Shown here: in pieces, positions 42,289 through 52,028 of the stretch
How the letters are laid out: each line of letters opens with the position of its first letter
Position numbering within the stretch: the stretch's first letter is position 1
DNA from: Halobellus ruber
GTDB lineage: Archaea; Halobacteriota; Halobacteria; Halobacteriales; Haloferacaceae
Reading direction: 5' to 3'
Assembly (NCBI RefSeq): GCF_014212355.1
Contig: NZ_JACKXD010000005.1
Location: 227,165 to 291,164, forward strand
DNA length: 64,000 nt
Notes under the pieces: generated by a model
What the model saw: only the letters and a program-made list of their open reading frames with translations
What the model was told of the DNA's origin: nothing
Databases searched by the model: none
Made by a program: the position numbers and the translations under genes

Positions 42289-42831
42289 ATGAAACACGTG
42301 AAGGTTCCGCAGGACCGCATCGGCGTCCTCATCGGCGAGGGCGGGGAGACGATGCGCGAGATCGAGGAGCGGGCGGAGGTGCGGCTCGACATCGACTCCG
42401 AGTCCGGTGCAGTCGCGATCGACGAGGTCGGCGACCCCGTGGCCGGGATGCTCGCCCCCGACATCGTGCGGGCGATCGGGCGGGGCTTCACCCCCGAGTC
42501 GGCGCTGTCGCTGCTCGACGACGACCTCCGGACGTTCGAGCTTGTGGATCTCGAATCCCACACCCGGAACAAGAACGACCTCCGGCGACAGAAGGGGCGG
42601 CTGATCGGCGAGGACGGCCGCACCCGCGAGCTGATGGAGGAGCTCACCGGCGCGGAGGTCGTGATCAAAGGGTCGACGCTCGGTGTCATCGGCCAACCCG
42701 AGGAGGTCGACGCGGTCCGCCGCGCGGTCGGGATGATCCTCGACGGCGCGCCCCACGGCGCGGTGTACTCCTTCCTCGAACGGAAGCACAACGAACTGAC
42801 GCAGGGGTTCAACGTGCGGCAGTCCGGATAA
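42289..42831 (+). CDS. KH-domain RNA-binding protein (Krr1/Dim2-like)
   Basis: 180 residues from the ATG at 42289; the longer in-frame start at 42196 would run through promoter sequence. Two KH modules: VKVPQDRIGVLIGEGGETMREIE and RQKGRLIGEDGRTRELMEELTG, each with the GxxG loop. The family (archaeal Dim2p/Krr1 homologue) partners with RIO-type kinases and aIF factors in small-subunit rRNA maturation. In other haloarchaea it directly follows aIF1A-RIO1; here an insertion of about 10 kb separates them. Confidence 0.92.
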   Translation: MKHVKVPQDRIGVLIGEGGETMREIEERAEVRLDIDSESGAVAIDEVGDPVAGMLAPDIVRAIGRGFTPESALSLLDDDLRTFELVDLESHTRNKNDLRRQKGRLIGEDGRTRELMEELTGAEVVIKGSTLGVIGQPEEVDAVRRAVGMILDGAPHGAVYSFLERKHNELTQGFNVRQSG

Positions 42832-42852
42832 CAGCCGGCGAAACGGCCGAAG

Positions 42853-43569
42853 TCAGGCGATCCCGTCGAGGTGTTCCGCGACCGCCTCGGGCGCCGACAG
42901 GAACGGCGAGTGGCTCGAATCGATCGACCTGACATCGTCGCAGGGGAGCCGTTTCCGCATCCGTTCTTGGGTCGCCGGCGTGATCGCGTTGTCCTGCTCG
43001 CACCCGATGTACACGCGGGGGAGGCTGCCGAAGCCCTCGTCGCTGGTCTGCATCGGCGTGACGAGCCCCGCGAGCGGCTCCGGTCGGAGTAACGAGGTCG
43101 CCAGCGTCACGTCGGCGTCGTCGCAGTCGGCGTAGAACGCCTCGCGGAGCGCGTCCGCTTCGACCGTCGCAACCCCACCTTCCTCGTCGACGACCAGGCT
43201 CTGCGTGACGACCGACTCCTCGTCGGCCTCGGCGTACTCGAGCAGTGCCTCCCCGTCGTCCAGCAGGAACCCGGTGAGGTAGACGAGGGTGTCGATCTCG
43301 TCCGTGTACGCCTCCGCGGTCTGTGTGATGACCGCGCCGCCCGTACTGTGGCCGACCAGGATCGCCGGGTCGGACTGCGCTTCGAGCACTTCGCCGCCGC
43401 GTTCGACGTGGTCGTCCATCGTGACCTCGCCGACCGGCGTGGTGTCGGTGCCGTGCGCCGGGAGGTCGAGGGCGGCGACCGTGTGACCCGCCGACTCCAG
43501 CCGCGGGAGGACCTTGTGCCAACACCACGCCCCGTGCCAGGCGCCGTGAACGAGGACGAACGTGCTCAC
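42853..43569 (-). CDS. Alpha/beta hydrolase
   Basis: 238 residues. FVLVHGAWHGAWCWHKVLP supplies the oxyanion region, AILVGHSTGGAVI the nucleophile Ser elbow (about residue 73), an acid probably in EQDNAITP and the catalytic His in DSSHSPFLSAPE. The pattern resembles small plant-esterase/hydroxynitrile-lyase-like and EstC-type hydrolases. The substrate is unknown. It is convergent with the KH gene; a 78-bp MITE lies upstream of its start. Confidence 0.85.
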   Translation of the reverse strand: MSTFVLVHGAWHGAWCWHKVLPRLESAGHTVAALDLPAHGTDTTPVGEVTMDDHVERGGEVLEAQSDPAILVGHSTGGAVITQTAEAYTDEIDTLVYLTGFLLDDGEALLEYAEADEESVVTQSLVVDEEGGVATVEADALREAFYADCDDADVTLATSLLRPEPLAGLVTPMQTSDEGFGSLPRVYIGCEQDNAITPATQERMRKRLPCDDVRSIDSSHSPFLSAPEAVAEHLDGIA

Positions 43570-43635
43570 GGCGACCCGCCTCCGTCAGTCGGCAGGGCGG
43601 TTGCCATACCGGGGCTACGCCGGAGACGGAGTTAC

Positions 43636-43713
43636 AGTAGCGTTTGCAACTGGTTGCACATCCGATCGCACGACCGCGTGCGATCGAGTGAGCGAAGACT
43701 TGCAAACGCTACT
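43636..43713. mobile_element. 78-bp MITE-like element, copy 1
   Basis: Terminal inverted repeats AGTAGCGTTTGCAA/TTGCAAACGCTACT (14 bases, perfect) enclose an inner hairpin, cgatcgcacg/cgtgcgatcg. Matches 55682-55759 at 72 of 78 positions. Here it sits in the intergenic space between the hydrolase and thermosome genes. No transposase inside. Confidence 0.8.
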
Positions 43714-43857
43714 ATAATCCTTGTCGGTGACGCCACCGGCCGCCCGCGGCGGTCGATCCGACTGACGCGAAGTCGGTATATAAAAAGCTTTGTTTGTGTA
43801 TACTTCCCACGGTCTGTTCGGGCCGTCCGGCGGTTTTTTGCAACTACATACGACACA

Positions 43858-43865
43858 TTTATATA
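43858..43865 (+). promoter_or_regulatory. TATA box of the thermosome gene
   Basis: TTTATATA, preceded by a purine/AC-rich stretch suitable for TFB binding, is centred about 31 bases before the ATG at 43892. This predicts a very short leader. It is the strongest archaeal TATA box in the window, in keeping with a highly expressed heat-shock gene. Confidence 0.7.
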
Positions 43866-43891
43866 GAATCACAAACAATCATCGGGCGACT

Positions 43892-45580
43892 ATGTCTCAA
43901 CGAATGCAAGAGGGCCAGCCGATGATCATTCTCGGCGAGGACTCCCAGCGTACACAGGGGAAAGACGCCCAGTCGATGAACATCTCCGCCGGCCAGGCGG
44001 TCGCGGAATCCGTACGGACCACGCTCGGTCCGAAAGGAATGGACAAGATGCTCGTCGACTCCGGCGGCTCCGTCGTCGTCACGAACGACGGCGTCACCAT
44101 CCTCGGCGAGATGGACATCGACCACCCCGCAGCGAACATGATCGTCGAGGTCTCCGAGACCCAGGAGGACGAGGTCGCCGACGGGACCACGACGGCCGTC
44201 GTCGTCGCCGGTGAACTCCTCGATCAGGCCGAGGAGCTCATCGACCAGGACGTCCACGCCACCACCATCGCGCAGGGCTACCGCCAGGCCGCCGAGAAGG
44301 CCAAGGAGATCCTCGAGGAGAACGCCATCGAGGTCTCCGAGGACGACCGCGACACCCTCGTCAAGATCGCCGAGACGGCGATGACCGGCAAGGGCGCCGA
44401 ATCCTCGAAGGACCTGCTCGCGGAACTCGTCGTCGACGCCGTGCTGGCGGTCAGGGACGACGCCGGCATCGACATCGACAACGTCTCCGTCGAGAAGGTC
44501 GTCGGCGGCTCGATCGACAACTCCGAGCTCGTCGAGGGCGTCATCGTGGACAAAGAGCGCGTCCACGAGAACATGCCCTTCGGCGTCGAGGACGCCAACG
44601 TCGCGCTGTTCGACGGCGCCCTGGAGGTCCGCGAGACCGAGATCGACGCCGAAGTCAACGTCACCGACCCCGACCAGCTCCAGCAGTTCCTCGACCAGGA
44701 GGAAAAACAGCTCAAGGAGATGGTCGACCAGCTCGTCGACGTCGGCGCCGACGTCGTCTTCGTCGGTGACGGCATCGACGACATGGCCCAGCACTACCTC
44801 GCGAAGGAGGGCATCCTCGCGGTCCGCCGCGCGAAGTCCTCCGATCTGACGCGGCTCGCCCGCGCCACCGGCGGGAACGTCGTCGGTTCGCTCGACGACG
44901 TCGAGGCCGACGACCTCGGCTTCGCCGGCTCCGTCGCCCAGAAGGACATCGGCGGCGACGAGCGCATCTTCGTCGAGGACGTCGAGGACGCCAAGTCCGT
45001 CACGCTCATCCTCCGCGGCGGCACCGACCACGTCGTCGACGAGCTCGAACGCGCCATCGACGACTCGCTTGGCGTCGTTCAGACGACCCTCGAGGACGGT
45101 CGCGTCCTGCCCGGCGGCGGCGCGAGCGAGACCGAACTCTCGATGGAGCTCGGCGAGTTCGCCTCCTCCGTCGGCGGCCGCGAACAGCTCGCCATCGAGG
45201 CGTTCACCGAGGCGCTGGACGTCATCCCGCGCACGCTCGCCGAGAACGCCGGTCTCGACCCCATCGAGTCGCTCGTCAACCTCCGGAAGGAGCACGCCGA
45301 CGGCGACTTCGCCGCGGGGCTGGACGCCTACACCGGCGAGATCGTGAACATGGAGGACGACGGCGTCGTCGAGCCCCTCCGCGTCAAGACGCAGGCCATC
45401 GAGTCCGCCACCGAGGCGGCCGTGATGATCCTCCGCATCGACGACGTCATCGCAGCCGGCGACCTCAAGGGCGGCGGCAGCGACGACGACGGCGACGACG
45501 CCGGCGCCCCCGGCGGCGGTATGGGCGGCGGCATGGGCGGCGGTATGGGCGGTATGGGCGGTATGGGCGGCGCTATGTGA
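43892..45580 (+). CDS. thsA: Thermosome (group II chaperonin) subunit
   Basis: 562 residues from the ATG at 43892. Visible are [52 protein letters not shown] (ATP site) and the C-terminal [16 protein letters not shown] with the [14 protein letters not shown] flexible tail. Forms an ATP-driven double-ring folding chamber that receives substrates from prefoldin (18 kb). Haloarchaea carry two or three paralogues (cct1-3); which one this is cannot be told from sequence alone. Confidence 0.95.
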   Translation: MSQRMQEGQPMIILGEDSQRTQGKDAQSMNISAGQAVAESVRTTLGPKGMDKMLVDSGGSVVVTNDGVTILGEMDIDHPAANMIVEVSETQEDEVADGTTTAVVVAGELLDQAEELIDQDVHATTIAQGYRQAAEKAKEILEENAIEVSEDDRDTLVKIAETAMTGKGAESSKDLLAELVVDAVLAVRDDAGIDIDNVSVEKVVGGSIDNSELVEGVIVDKERVHENMPFGVEDANVALFDGALEVRETEIDAEVNVTDPDQLQQFLDQEEKQLKEMVDQLVDVGADVVFVGDGIDDMAQHYLAKEGILAVRRAKSSDLTRLARATGGNVVGSLDDVEADDLGFAGSVAQKDIGGDERIFVEDVEDAKSVTLILRGGTDHVVDELERAIDDSLGVVQTTLEDGRVLPGGGASETELSMELGEFASSVGGREQLAIEAFTEALDVIPRTLAENAGLDPIESLVNLRKEHADGDFAAGLDAYTGEIVNMEDDGVVEPLRVKTQAIESATEAAVMILRIDDVIAAGDLKGGGSDDDGDDAGAPGGGMGGGMGGGMGGMGGMGGAM

Positions 45581-45608
45581 AAGCGATCGGAGACTGCTTT
45601 CCATAGGC

Positions 45609-45627
45609 CGTCAGGCGTCGCCTGACG
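45609..45627. terminator. Palindrome downstream of the thermosome gene
   Basis: CGTCAGGCG-T-CGCCTGACG, a 9-base inverted repeat 28 bases past the stop. A hairpin here could stabilise the 3' end or aid termination, but there is no following T-tract, so the role is uncertain. The rest of 45628-45848 holds no recognisable gene. Confidence 0.35.
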
Positions 45628-45848
45628 CAGCCGATGTAAGCGTCGGTCACGAAACGCTCACCCCCACGACCGCAGCCGAACCGCTCGCCGAACGCACGAC
45701 CCTCGCTTTCTTTAGCGTCCGACCGACCAGCGGCGTCGCCGTCGAGCGCTCCGTGATTTGTCGAGGACACTCTACCGGACGCGGCACGAGGGCGGCGATG
45801 TATCTCAGGAATACAAGCGGTTAGCGTGATAAAACGGTCGCGGACCGA

Positions 45849-46013
45849 CTACTCGGTCCGGTCGATGTCGATCTGTTCCCTGATCGCGGCCAGCTCCTCG
45901 GAGTCCGCAAGCGACTCGACCTGCGTCCGGAAGTGCCGCTCGCAGAGCCCGACCTTGATCCCGTCCTTCTCGGCGGCGTAGGCGGCCTCCCGGTCGCAGT
46001 AGTGGCACTTCAT
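45849..46013 (-). CDS. Small zinc-finger-like protein (DUF6757-like)
   Basis: 54 residues from the ATG at 46013. MKCHYCDREAAYAAEKDG followed by VGLCERHFRTQVE gives a C-x2-C...C-x2-H zinc site; the rest is an acidic helix ending in DIDRTE. The pattern resembles the small haloarchaeal family I know as DUF6757. Function unknown. It lies just beyond the PHP-domain gene on the same strand, 43 bases downstream. Confidence 0.8.
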   Translation of the reverse strand: MKCHYCDREAAYAAEKDGIKVGLCERHFRTQVESLADSEELAAIREQIDIDRTE

Positions 46014-46056
46014 ACTCTATCTTGGTTCCCGCTCCGGTTTAAGCCTACGCTCCCGG

Positions 46057-46905
46057 CTATCGAAGTCGAGAGCGCGACGGATCCGTCTCCAGCCGGTCGG
46101 CGAAGGAGTCGAACGCCGACGCGGGTGGCCCGGCGACGCCGAGCGTCCGATCGTGGGCGTCGGAGCCGCCGGTCCGGAGCAGGTTCGATTCGGCGGCGAC
46201 CTCGTCGACACGCTCGGGGTCGGCGCGGTCGGCGTCCCGCCCGTTGTATGGGTAGTACCGCTCGACGGCGTCGAGGTCGCGGGCGCAGTCGAGCGCCGCC
46301 CCGACGTCGGGATACCGGAACGGGTGGGCCAGGCCGACGACCGCACACGACTCCCGGAGGGCGTCGGCGCCGTCGGCGAACGTCGGGATCTCCCGCGGGA
46401 CGTAACAGGGGCAGTCGGCCCCGATCAGGTGCTCGAAGGCGCCGTCGTAGTCGTACGGCGCGTCGCTGTCGGCGATCGCGCGGGCGATCCCGGGGCGGCC
46501 GATCCCAGTGCGGATCTCGGCGTCGACCGCGACGCCGACGTGGTCCTCGACCCGCGCGAGGATCTCCGCGGCGCGCTCCTTCCGGTTCCGTTGGATCCGG
46601 TCGACCATCGTCCCGAGCGCGTCGGTCTCGGTGACGCCGTATCCGAGGAGGTCGAGGCGCTGGGTCCCGGCGTCGACGCGGAGTTCGATCCCCCGGATCA
46701 CGGTCACGCCGTCGACTTCCTGGGTTGGGGCATCGAGCTCCGGGTGGATCCGGTCGTGATCCGTCACGGCGACGACGTCGATCCCGGCCGCGCGGGCCGC
46801 GTCGGGGAGTTCCGGGACCGTCAGCACGCCGTCGGAGGCGGTGGTGTGGATGTGGAGGTCCGCGGCGGGCCCGTCGTCGTCGCGGCCGGATACGTCGTGG
46901 CTCAC
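46057..46905 (-). CDS. PHP-domain metal-dependent phosphoesterase
   Basis: 282 residues. Metal ligands: DLHIHTTASDG (H-x-H), VVAVTDHDRIH, GIELRV (Glu), LAHPFRYP and the C-terminal GGSDAHD (D-x-H). This set is that of the YciV/TrpH-type PHP phosphoesterases (RNase AM in bacteria), which act on nucleotide or oligonucleotide 5' phosphates. Probably cytoplasmic; the exact substrate is not determinable. It appears co-transcribed with the small zinc-finger gene downstream. Confidence 0.88.
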   Translation of the reverse strand: MSHDVSGRDDDGPAADLHIHTTASDGVLTVPELPDAARAAGIDVVAVTDHDRIHPELDAPTQEVDGVTVIRGIELRVDAGTQRLDLLGYGVTETDALGTMVDRIQRNRKERAAEILARVEDHVGVAVDAEIRTGIGRPGIARAIADSDAPYDYDGAFEHLIGADCPCYVPREIPTFADGADALRESCAVVGLAHPFRYPDVGAALDCARDLDAVERYYPYNGRDADRADPERVDEVAAESNLLRTGGSDAHDRTLGVAGPPASAFDSFADRLETDPSRSRLR

Positions 46906-47061
46906 TAGGTTGATCTCGGCCGTTGCGGAGTAAATCCCTTGCGCCGTGTGGGATGTTAGTACGGTATATTATGACAATTAAGGTCGGGGGAGGCCTTGGT
47001 ACTCTACCCCATACTGTAATGGAAAACCGTTAAGAACCCTCGGTCGCTACGCAGGGATGCA

Positions 47062-47346
47062 ATGCGCTTGAACCGAACCGGTTACCTCATCGATGCCCAC
47101 GAGTTCCCGGCGACAACCGAGGAACTCACCGAGGCGTACGGCGATCGGACGATCGAACTCCCGAACGGGACCGCACGCCTCGGGGACGTACTCGAGCGTG
47201 CGGGCGCCGAAACGTACACGAACGCCGCCGACGCGCGTTCGGCGATCCTGTGTGGGCTCGGTCACGAGGCCATCGGTCGTCGGTACTACAGCGACCGCGA
47301 CGCCTACGCGATGGGCGAGGACGGCCCCCAGCAGGTCTCGTTCTGA
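47062..47346 (+). CDS. DUF5789-family protein
   Basis: 94 residues, acidic. Landmarks EFPATTEELTEAYGDRTIELPNG, LGDVLERAGAETYTNAADARS and HEAIGRRYYSDRDAY belong to the haloarchaeal DUF5789 family of unknown function. A TATA-like CCGTTAAGA lies about 30 bases before the ATG. A distant island-encoded relative is found at 37923-38560. Convergent with the DUF5784-like gene. Confidence 0.85.
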   Translation: MRLNRTGYLIDAHEFPATTEELTEAYGDRTIELPNGTARLGDVLERAGAETYTNAADARSAILCGLGHEAIGRRYYSDRDAYAMGEDGPQQVSF

Positions 47347-47382
47347 CTGACGCCGCCACGCAGTTTTTTCGACGGCAGCGAG

Positions 47383-48375
47383 TCACACTCCGACGTCGAG
47401 TGGGACCGAACCCCTGGTGTACCCCTCCACCCGGCCGGACGGTCTGAGCCGGAACACGACCGCGGGCCGGTGGTGGACCTCCGGTTTCTCGGCGAAAACC
47501 GACTGCCACTCGTCGTCGGGGAACGACGAGCAGTCGACGAACAGCACGACGCCGCCGCCGTGGGCCTCCAGTTGGCCCTCCGATTTCGTCTCGGCGGTGT
47601 CGCGGACCGCGGCCACGGGGGTTCCGGCGCGGCGCTTCCGCGTCGGGGTCGGTCGGGTGACCTCCACCAGCACCGACTCCCCGTCCCCGCCCTCCGCGCG
47701 GTAGTCGATGGCGTGACCGGTCGTGACCTCGATCTCGGGTTCGATCCCGTAGCCCGCCTCGACGAGGAGGTGTCCGACGTTGAACTCGCCCATCGCCGCG
47801 GTCATCCGGGTGAGATCGAGGTGTTCGGAGGTGCCGAGCTTCCCCGCCATCACCTCCCGCCAGTCGTCGAGCACGCGGGTTCGGAGGAACGACTCGTAGA
47901 ACTCGAGGGCCTCATCGCGGGTCGCGTCGGGAAAGCCCGCGGCGTGGTCGTGGAAGAACGCCCGCGTCGCTTCCCGGCCGTCCTTCGAGAGGAACACGGG
48001 GAGGAAGAACCACGACAGATGGGGGTAGGGTTCGAGCCACGGGCTCTCCTCGTGGAGCTGTGCGGTGAGCTCCCGGGTCGCCCACCGCGAGACCGCCTCG
48101 GGGACGTCGTCGAAGCCGTACTTGTCGGTCCGCCAGAGCGCCTCCGGCGTTTCGGTGTTGCCCATCCAGTAGGCCTCGGTGTCGTTCCACAGAAACAGCG
48201 CCACGTCGCCGTTGTCCATCTCGAATCGCTCGCCCGCGTACCGATCGGGCGGGCGGAACCACGGCCGGCGACGGGTCGCGCCGAGGTTCCGGTCGAGATC
48301 GCGGTAGACCTGTCCGACGACCCGGTCCTCGGTCCAGCGGCCGGGTGCGTGTCGGAAGCGTAGTGGGCGTGCCAC
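47383..48375 (-). CDS. DUF5784-family protein
   Basis: 330 residues, soluble. The N-terminal half has RFEMDNGDVALFLWNDTEAYWMGNTE and many aromatic residues; the C-terminal half (about 205-300) has FNVGHLLVEAGYG, AIDYRAEGGDGESVLVEVTRP and VVLFVDCSSFPDDEW. The latter (D..E-V core) resembles restriction-endonuclease-like folds, but this is a weak impression. It fits the haloarchaeal family I recall as DUF5784. Function unknown. Confidence 0.75.
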   Translation of the reverse strand: MARPLRFRHAPGRWTEDRVVGQVYRDLDRNLGATRRRPWFRPPDRYAGERFEMDNGDVALFLWNDTEAYWMGNTETPEALWRTDKYGFDDVPEAVSRWATRELTAQLHEESPWLEPYPHLSWFFLPVFLSKDGREATRAFFHDHAAGFPDATRDEALEFYESFLRTRVLDDWREVMAGKLGTSEHLDLTRMTAAMGEFNVGHLLVEAGYGIEPEIEVTTGHAIDYRAEGGDGESVLVEVTRPTPTRKRRAGTPVAAVRDTAETKSEGQLEAHGGGVVLFVDCSSFPDDEWQSVFAEKPEVHHRPAVVFRLRPSGRVEGYTRGSVPLDVGV

Positions 48376-48784
48376 GCTCGTAGTAGCGCACGCTTCGGTT
48401 TATACTGTGGGCTCACGGTCGGACGCCGTCGGCTACGTCGGGCCACTGGCCTCGTTGTGCGACGTCTCGCCGACGCGATCCCTCACCGTTCACGCACGCC
48501 TCCCGGGCATCACCATTGGGGGCACCGCGGAAACGACCACGACCGCAACTACGCGAGCATCTACCGCCAGCACATCCACTGGAGAACCTTCCGGGGCCAG
48601 ACTCACCGCTGGCCGAAACGACTCACTCGGAGGCTCAGCGGGTCGAGTCGGCAGTACCGACGAATCAAACCACTACCGGCTGTGAACAGTCCACCGCGCG
48701 TTTTGATCGAAGTCACTGTTTTCACGTGAGTTAATAAATGTGTTCTTACCGAAAGGTTCAAAAACTGTCACACATACTGATAGT
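48376..48784. other. Gene-free stretch upstream of the haloperoxidase
   Basis: No credible gene. AT-rich bases around 48720-48745 (gttaataaatgtg) probably carry the haloperoxidase promoter, and a small palindrome, atactgatagtat, lies at 48775-48787 next to the expected start. Confidence 0.45.
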
Positions 48785-48852
48785 ATGCAGGCAAGGGGTT
48801 CCAGAGTCGGGCGCGGCGAAAGGTTCTCAAGACGCTCGGTGCCGGTGTTTCG

Positions 48853-50664
48853 TTGCTGGGTATCGGGACCAGACGATCCGTCGCCGCCACGACACACTCT
48901 GGCAAGAGCCGGACTGCCGACAGCAATCAGAACCAGGGTGATGCGAGTGGCCAGGACGCGGGCCAGTCATCATCGGCACAGCGGCGCAAACGAGCCGCCC
49001 AGCGCCGGCGGGAGGCGGTCCGCGAAACGCTCCAGCGACGGCCCCTATTCGAGCAACCGACCAACGACGATGACTCGACGTACGACAGTAGCGTTAATTA
49101 CTTCGCCTCGTACTCGAAGGGACTCCCACACGACGACAACGGCGAACCCGACGCGGGCGCCTACGAGGCGCTTCGGTCGGCGTTGTCCGAAGCGGATGGC
49201 GGCGACTTCGACGCCATCCCGCAGGCCGGCGTTCGGCCGCTGACCAATCCCGAGGCGGCTATCAGCTACAATATGGTCGGGCTAGATCCGAACGACATTT
49301 ACGCCCCCGCGGCGCCGTCCTTTGACAGCGCGCAGGCGGCGGGCGAGATGGTCGAACTGTACTGGATGGCGCTGCTGCGCGACGTCCCCTTCTCTGCGTA
49401 TGCAGACGACGATGACGTCGCTGCAGCCGCCGCGGAACTCGCGGGACTGAGCGATTTCGATGGCCCGACCGACGCCGGGGCCGTGTTTCGGGGTACCATC
49501 CAGGGAGTGCAGACCGGGCCGTACGTGAGCCAGTTTCTGTACAAGGACTTCGAGCGTGGCGTCGTCCGTCGAACGCAGCGGTTTCGACCGCTTGAGCCGA
49601 CGGAGTATATGATCGACTACGACGACTGGCTCGCGGTTCAGAACGGCGAGGTCCCACAGGGTGGGATCAACCGTACGACGCCGGGCGAGCCCTCGCTGTC
49701 GGACGCGGGGATCCGGCAGGACGCCGAACGCTACCCGATCACCGGGCGGGACCTGGCGACGTACGTGGGGGAGAACGTCTCCCAACAACCGTACATGAAC
49801 GCCGCCTTGATCCTCCAGAACACCGAACCGGACGACGATTCGCCCGAAAACCTGGCGTTGGCGAACTTGTCGGCCGACGGCCCGGGGTCGGTACCGGCCG
49901 ACCCCGGCTTGCCGGTCGACCCGAACGTTCCCGACGGCTTCGTCGACTTCGTCCGCAGCGGGTATCAGTCACTACTAGGCGGTATTCTACAGGCCCACGC
50001 ACACGCCGCGTGGTATCACAAGTGGCGTGTCAACCGCCGCCCCCGGCCCGAGGAGTTCGGCGGTCGGGTGTACCACGTGGTGAACGGGACCGAGGTCGAC
50101 GGGCAACCGGCGGCCGACCGGTACCCGATCCACGGAGACCTGATCGACTCGGACGCGCTGAACGAGACGAGAGACAGGATCAGCACCTCACTCCTCCCGC
50201 AGGCGTACCCCGACGGGTCGCCAACCCACCCCTCGTACCCCGGCGGACACGCCGTCACCGCGGGATCGAACGCGACGATCCTCAAAGCGTACTTCGACGG
50301 CGATGCCGTCATAACAAACCCGGTCCGCCCCGATCCGGAGGATCCGACCAGGCTTACGACTGACGGCGTGGCGGATCGCCTGACCGTCCGTGGGGAGATC
50401 AACAAACTCGCGACGAACGTGTCGTACGCCCGGAGTTGGGCGGGGATTCACTACCGAAGCGACACGACCGCCGGCCTCCGGGTCGGCGAACGGATCGCCG
50501 CGGCGGTACTGAGCGAGCGACTCCGGCAGCGATCGGCGGGCGCTTACGGCTCCCGTGGCGAGTTCACGTTCACCACGTTCGACGGCACGGAGGTGACGGT
50601 CTCGGCAGACGGCGTGTCGCCCGCAGGCGCGTTCGACCCCCCGCTGTTCCGGTCGAAAGGGTAA
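48853..50664 (+). CDS. Vanadium-dependent haloperoxidase (PAP2-fold), Tat-exported; 5' end disrupted
   Basis: At least 603 residues. The vanadate site is legible: Lys390 and Arg396 in YHKWRVNRRP, His466 in YPGGHAVTAG, Arg527 and His533 in ARSWAGIHYRSD. The enzyme would oxidise halides with peroxide, outside the cytoplasm. Upstream of the TTG at 48853 the same frame reads RRKVLKTLGAGVSLLG, a textbook twin-arginine signal, but contains no start codon. The ATG at 48785 is out of frame by one base, as if one G were lost from the gggg run at 48795-48798. So the gene is either frame-shifted and silent, uses the weak TTG (losing the Tat motif), or carries a sequencing error. Confidence 0.85.
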   Translation: MLGIGTRRSVAATTHSGKSRTADSNQNQGDASGQDAGQSSSAQRRKRAAQRRREAVRETLQRRPLFEQPTNDDDSTYDSSVNYFASYSKGLPHDDNGEPDAGAYEALRSALSEADGGDFDAIPQAGVRPLTNPEAAISYNMVGLDPNDIYAPAAPSFDSAQAAGEMVELYWMALLRDVPFSAYADDDDVAAAAAELAGLSDFDGPTDAGAVFRGTIQGVQTGPYVSQFLYKDFERGVVRRTQRFRPLEPTEYMIDYDDWLAVQNGEVPQGGINRTTPGEPSLSDAGIRQDAERYPITGRDLATYVGENVSQQPYMNAALILQNTEPDDDSPENLALANLSADGPGSVPADPGLPVDPNVPDGFVDFVRSGYQSLLGGILQAHAHAAWYHKWRVNRRPRPEEFGGRVYHVVNGTEVDGQPAADRYPIHGDLIDSDALNETRDRISTSLLPQAYPDGSPTHPSYPGGHAVTAGSNATILKAYFDGDAVITNPVRPDPEDPTRLTTDGVADRLTVRGEINKLATNVSYARSWAGIHYRSDTTAGLRVGERIAAAVLSERLRQRSAGAYGSRGEFTFTTFDGTEVTVSADGVSPAGAFDPPLFRSKG

Positions 50665-50891
50665 GCGAAGGGGTAGCACCGACGGGACCGAGAGTGACCT
50701 ATGGCCGTCGCTTCGCCGTGACCGCCGGGTGATGATCACTCTCGCCGTGTACCGCCGAGCACCACCCCCGTCGACGCCGCTCGGCGGTAAGAGACGAGAA
50801 CAGTCGGGATGGGACCCGACGCTCCGACCCGTACACCGCCACCCGAGCCTCGAAGCCGGGAGCATAATTGGGTACGGCGCGTAACGGAGGT

Positions 50892-52028
50892 GTGACATCG
50901 CCGGAATCTGAGGTCGAGAGCAAACGCGACGACGAGACCGAGGCCGAGACCGGGGCTACACAGGACAGTACGCAGGAGCGCCCCGCGACCGCGGAGCGGG
51001 CGGCAATCGACGTCGAGGGCCTCGAACTGATCTACGCCGACGGGACGGCGGCGGTTCAGGGGATCGACCTGACCGTCCCGGAGGGGGAGTTCTTCGGCTT
51101 CCTCGGCCCGAACGGCGCCGGCAAGACCACCACGATCAAGACCTTCGCAACGCTCCTGTCGCCGACCGCCGGGACGGTCCGGGTCAACGGCTTCAACGTG
51201 CGGTCGGACGCCCGAAAGGTCCGGGAGTCGATCGGATATATGGCCCAGGAAACAAGCATCGACCCCGAACTCACCGCCGCGGAGAACGTCCGGTTCGCCT
51301 GCGAGGCCTACGGCGTTCCGCGGGGCGAGCGGGCCGACCGGGTCGCGGAGCTTCTGGACCTCGTCGACCTCGCCGACGTGGCGGACAAGCGCGCCGACGA
51401 GTTCTCCGGCGGGATGAAGAAGCGCTTAGACGCCGCGACCGCGCTGGTCCACCGGCCGCCGCTGGTCTTCCTCGACGAGCCGACCACCGGGCTCGACCCG
51501 AAGGCCCGCAACCGACTGTGGGACTACTTCCGCCGGATCAACGACCTCGGGACCACCATCTTCCTGACGACGCAGTACCTCGAGGAGGCCGATCAGCTCT
51601 GCGACCGGCTGGCGGTGATCGTAGACGGCGAGATCGTCGCCTCGGGGAGCCCGGCGGAGCTGAAGCGGGAGGTCGGCGGCGAGGTGCTCGACGTCGAACT
51701 GGAGGGCGGCGCCGACGCCCGCAACCGGGCGGCGACGATCGCCCGGGAGTTCGACGCGTTCGCCGCGGCGACGGTCGCCGAATCCGAGGCGGGGATCAGC
51801 GTGACCGCGGAAACCGCCCGGGAGCACGGGACCGACCTGCTGGTCGCGCTCCGGGACGCGGGGCTGACCGTGACCGGGTTCAACATCCGGGCGCCGACGC
51901 TCGACGACGTGTTCCTCGCGATCACCGGGGAGGAACTCGACGCCGACGGTGACGGGCGCTCCGGGTACGGTGTCGACGGTGGCGGCAGCGAGGGGCACGA
52001 CGGCGCCTCCCCGGAGGTGTCGCGGTGA
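50892..52028 (+). CDS. ABC transporter ATP-binding protein (drug/daunorubicin-type exporter)
   Basis: About 378 residues from a GTG at 50892; a TTG at 50868 is also possible. After an acidic N-terminal extension come Walker A LGPNGAGKTTTIKT, Q-loop IGYMAQETS, signature FSGGMKKRLDAA, Walker B LVFLDEPTTGLDP and a C-terminal extension typical of DrrA-like ATPases (PTLDDVFLAITG). Its stop overlaps the permease start (GTGA), forming a two-gene ABC-2 exporter. The cargo (lipid, drug or glycan) is unknown. Confidence 0.9.
   Translation: MTSPESEVESKRDDETEAETGATQDSTQERPATAERAAIDVEGLELIYADGTAAVQGIDLTVPEGEFFGFLGPNGAGKTTTIKTFATLLSPTAGTVRVNGFNVRSDARKVRESIGYMAQETSIDPELTAAENVRFACEAYGVPRGERADRVAELLDLVDLADVADKRADEFSGGMKKRLDAATALVHRPPLVFLDEPTTGLDPKARNRLWDYFRRINDLGTTIFLTTQYLEEADQLCDRLAVIVDGEIVASGSPAELKREVGGEVLDVELEGGADARNRAATIAREFDAFAAATVAESEAGISVTAETAREHGTDLLVALRDAGLTVTGFNIRAPTLDDVFLAITGEELDADGDGRSGYGVDGGGSEGHDGASPEVSR

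Noticed and set aside
45609..45627. Intrinsic bacterial-type terminator after the thermosome gene
   Set aside because: The palindrome lacks a T-tract and has an impossible one-base loop unless the stem opens; it is listed only as a low-confidence hairpin.
48785..48860. Programmed ribosomal frameshift for the haloperoxidase
   Set aside because: No slippery heptamer or downstream structure is evident; a one-base loss in the G run is simpler.
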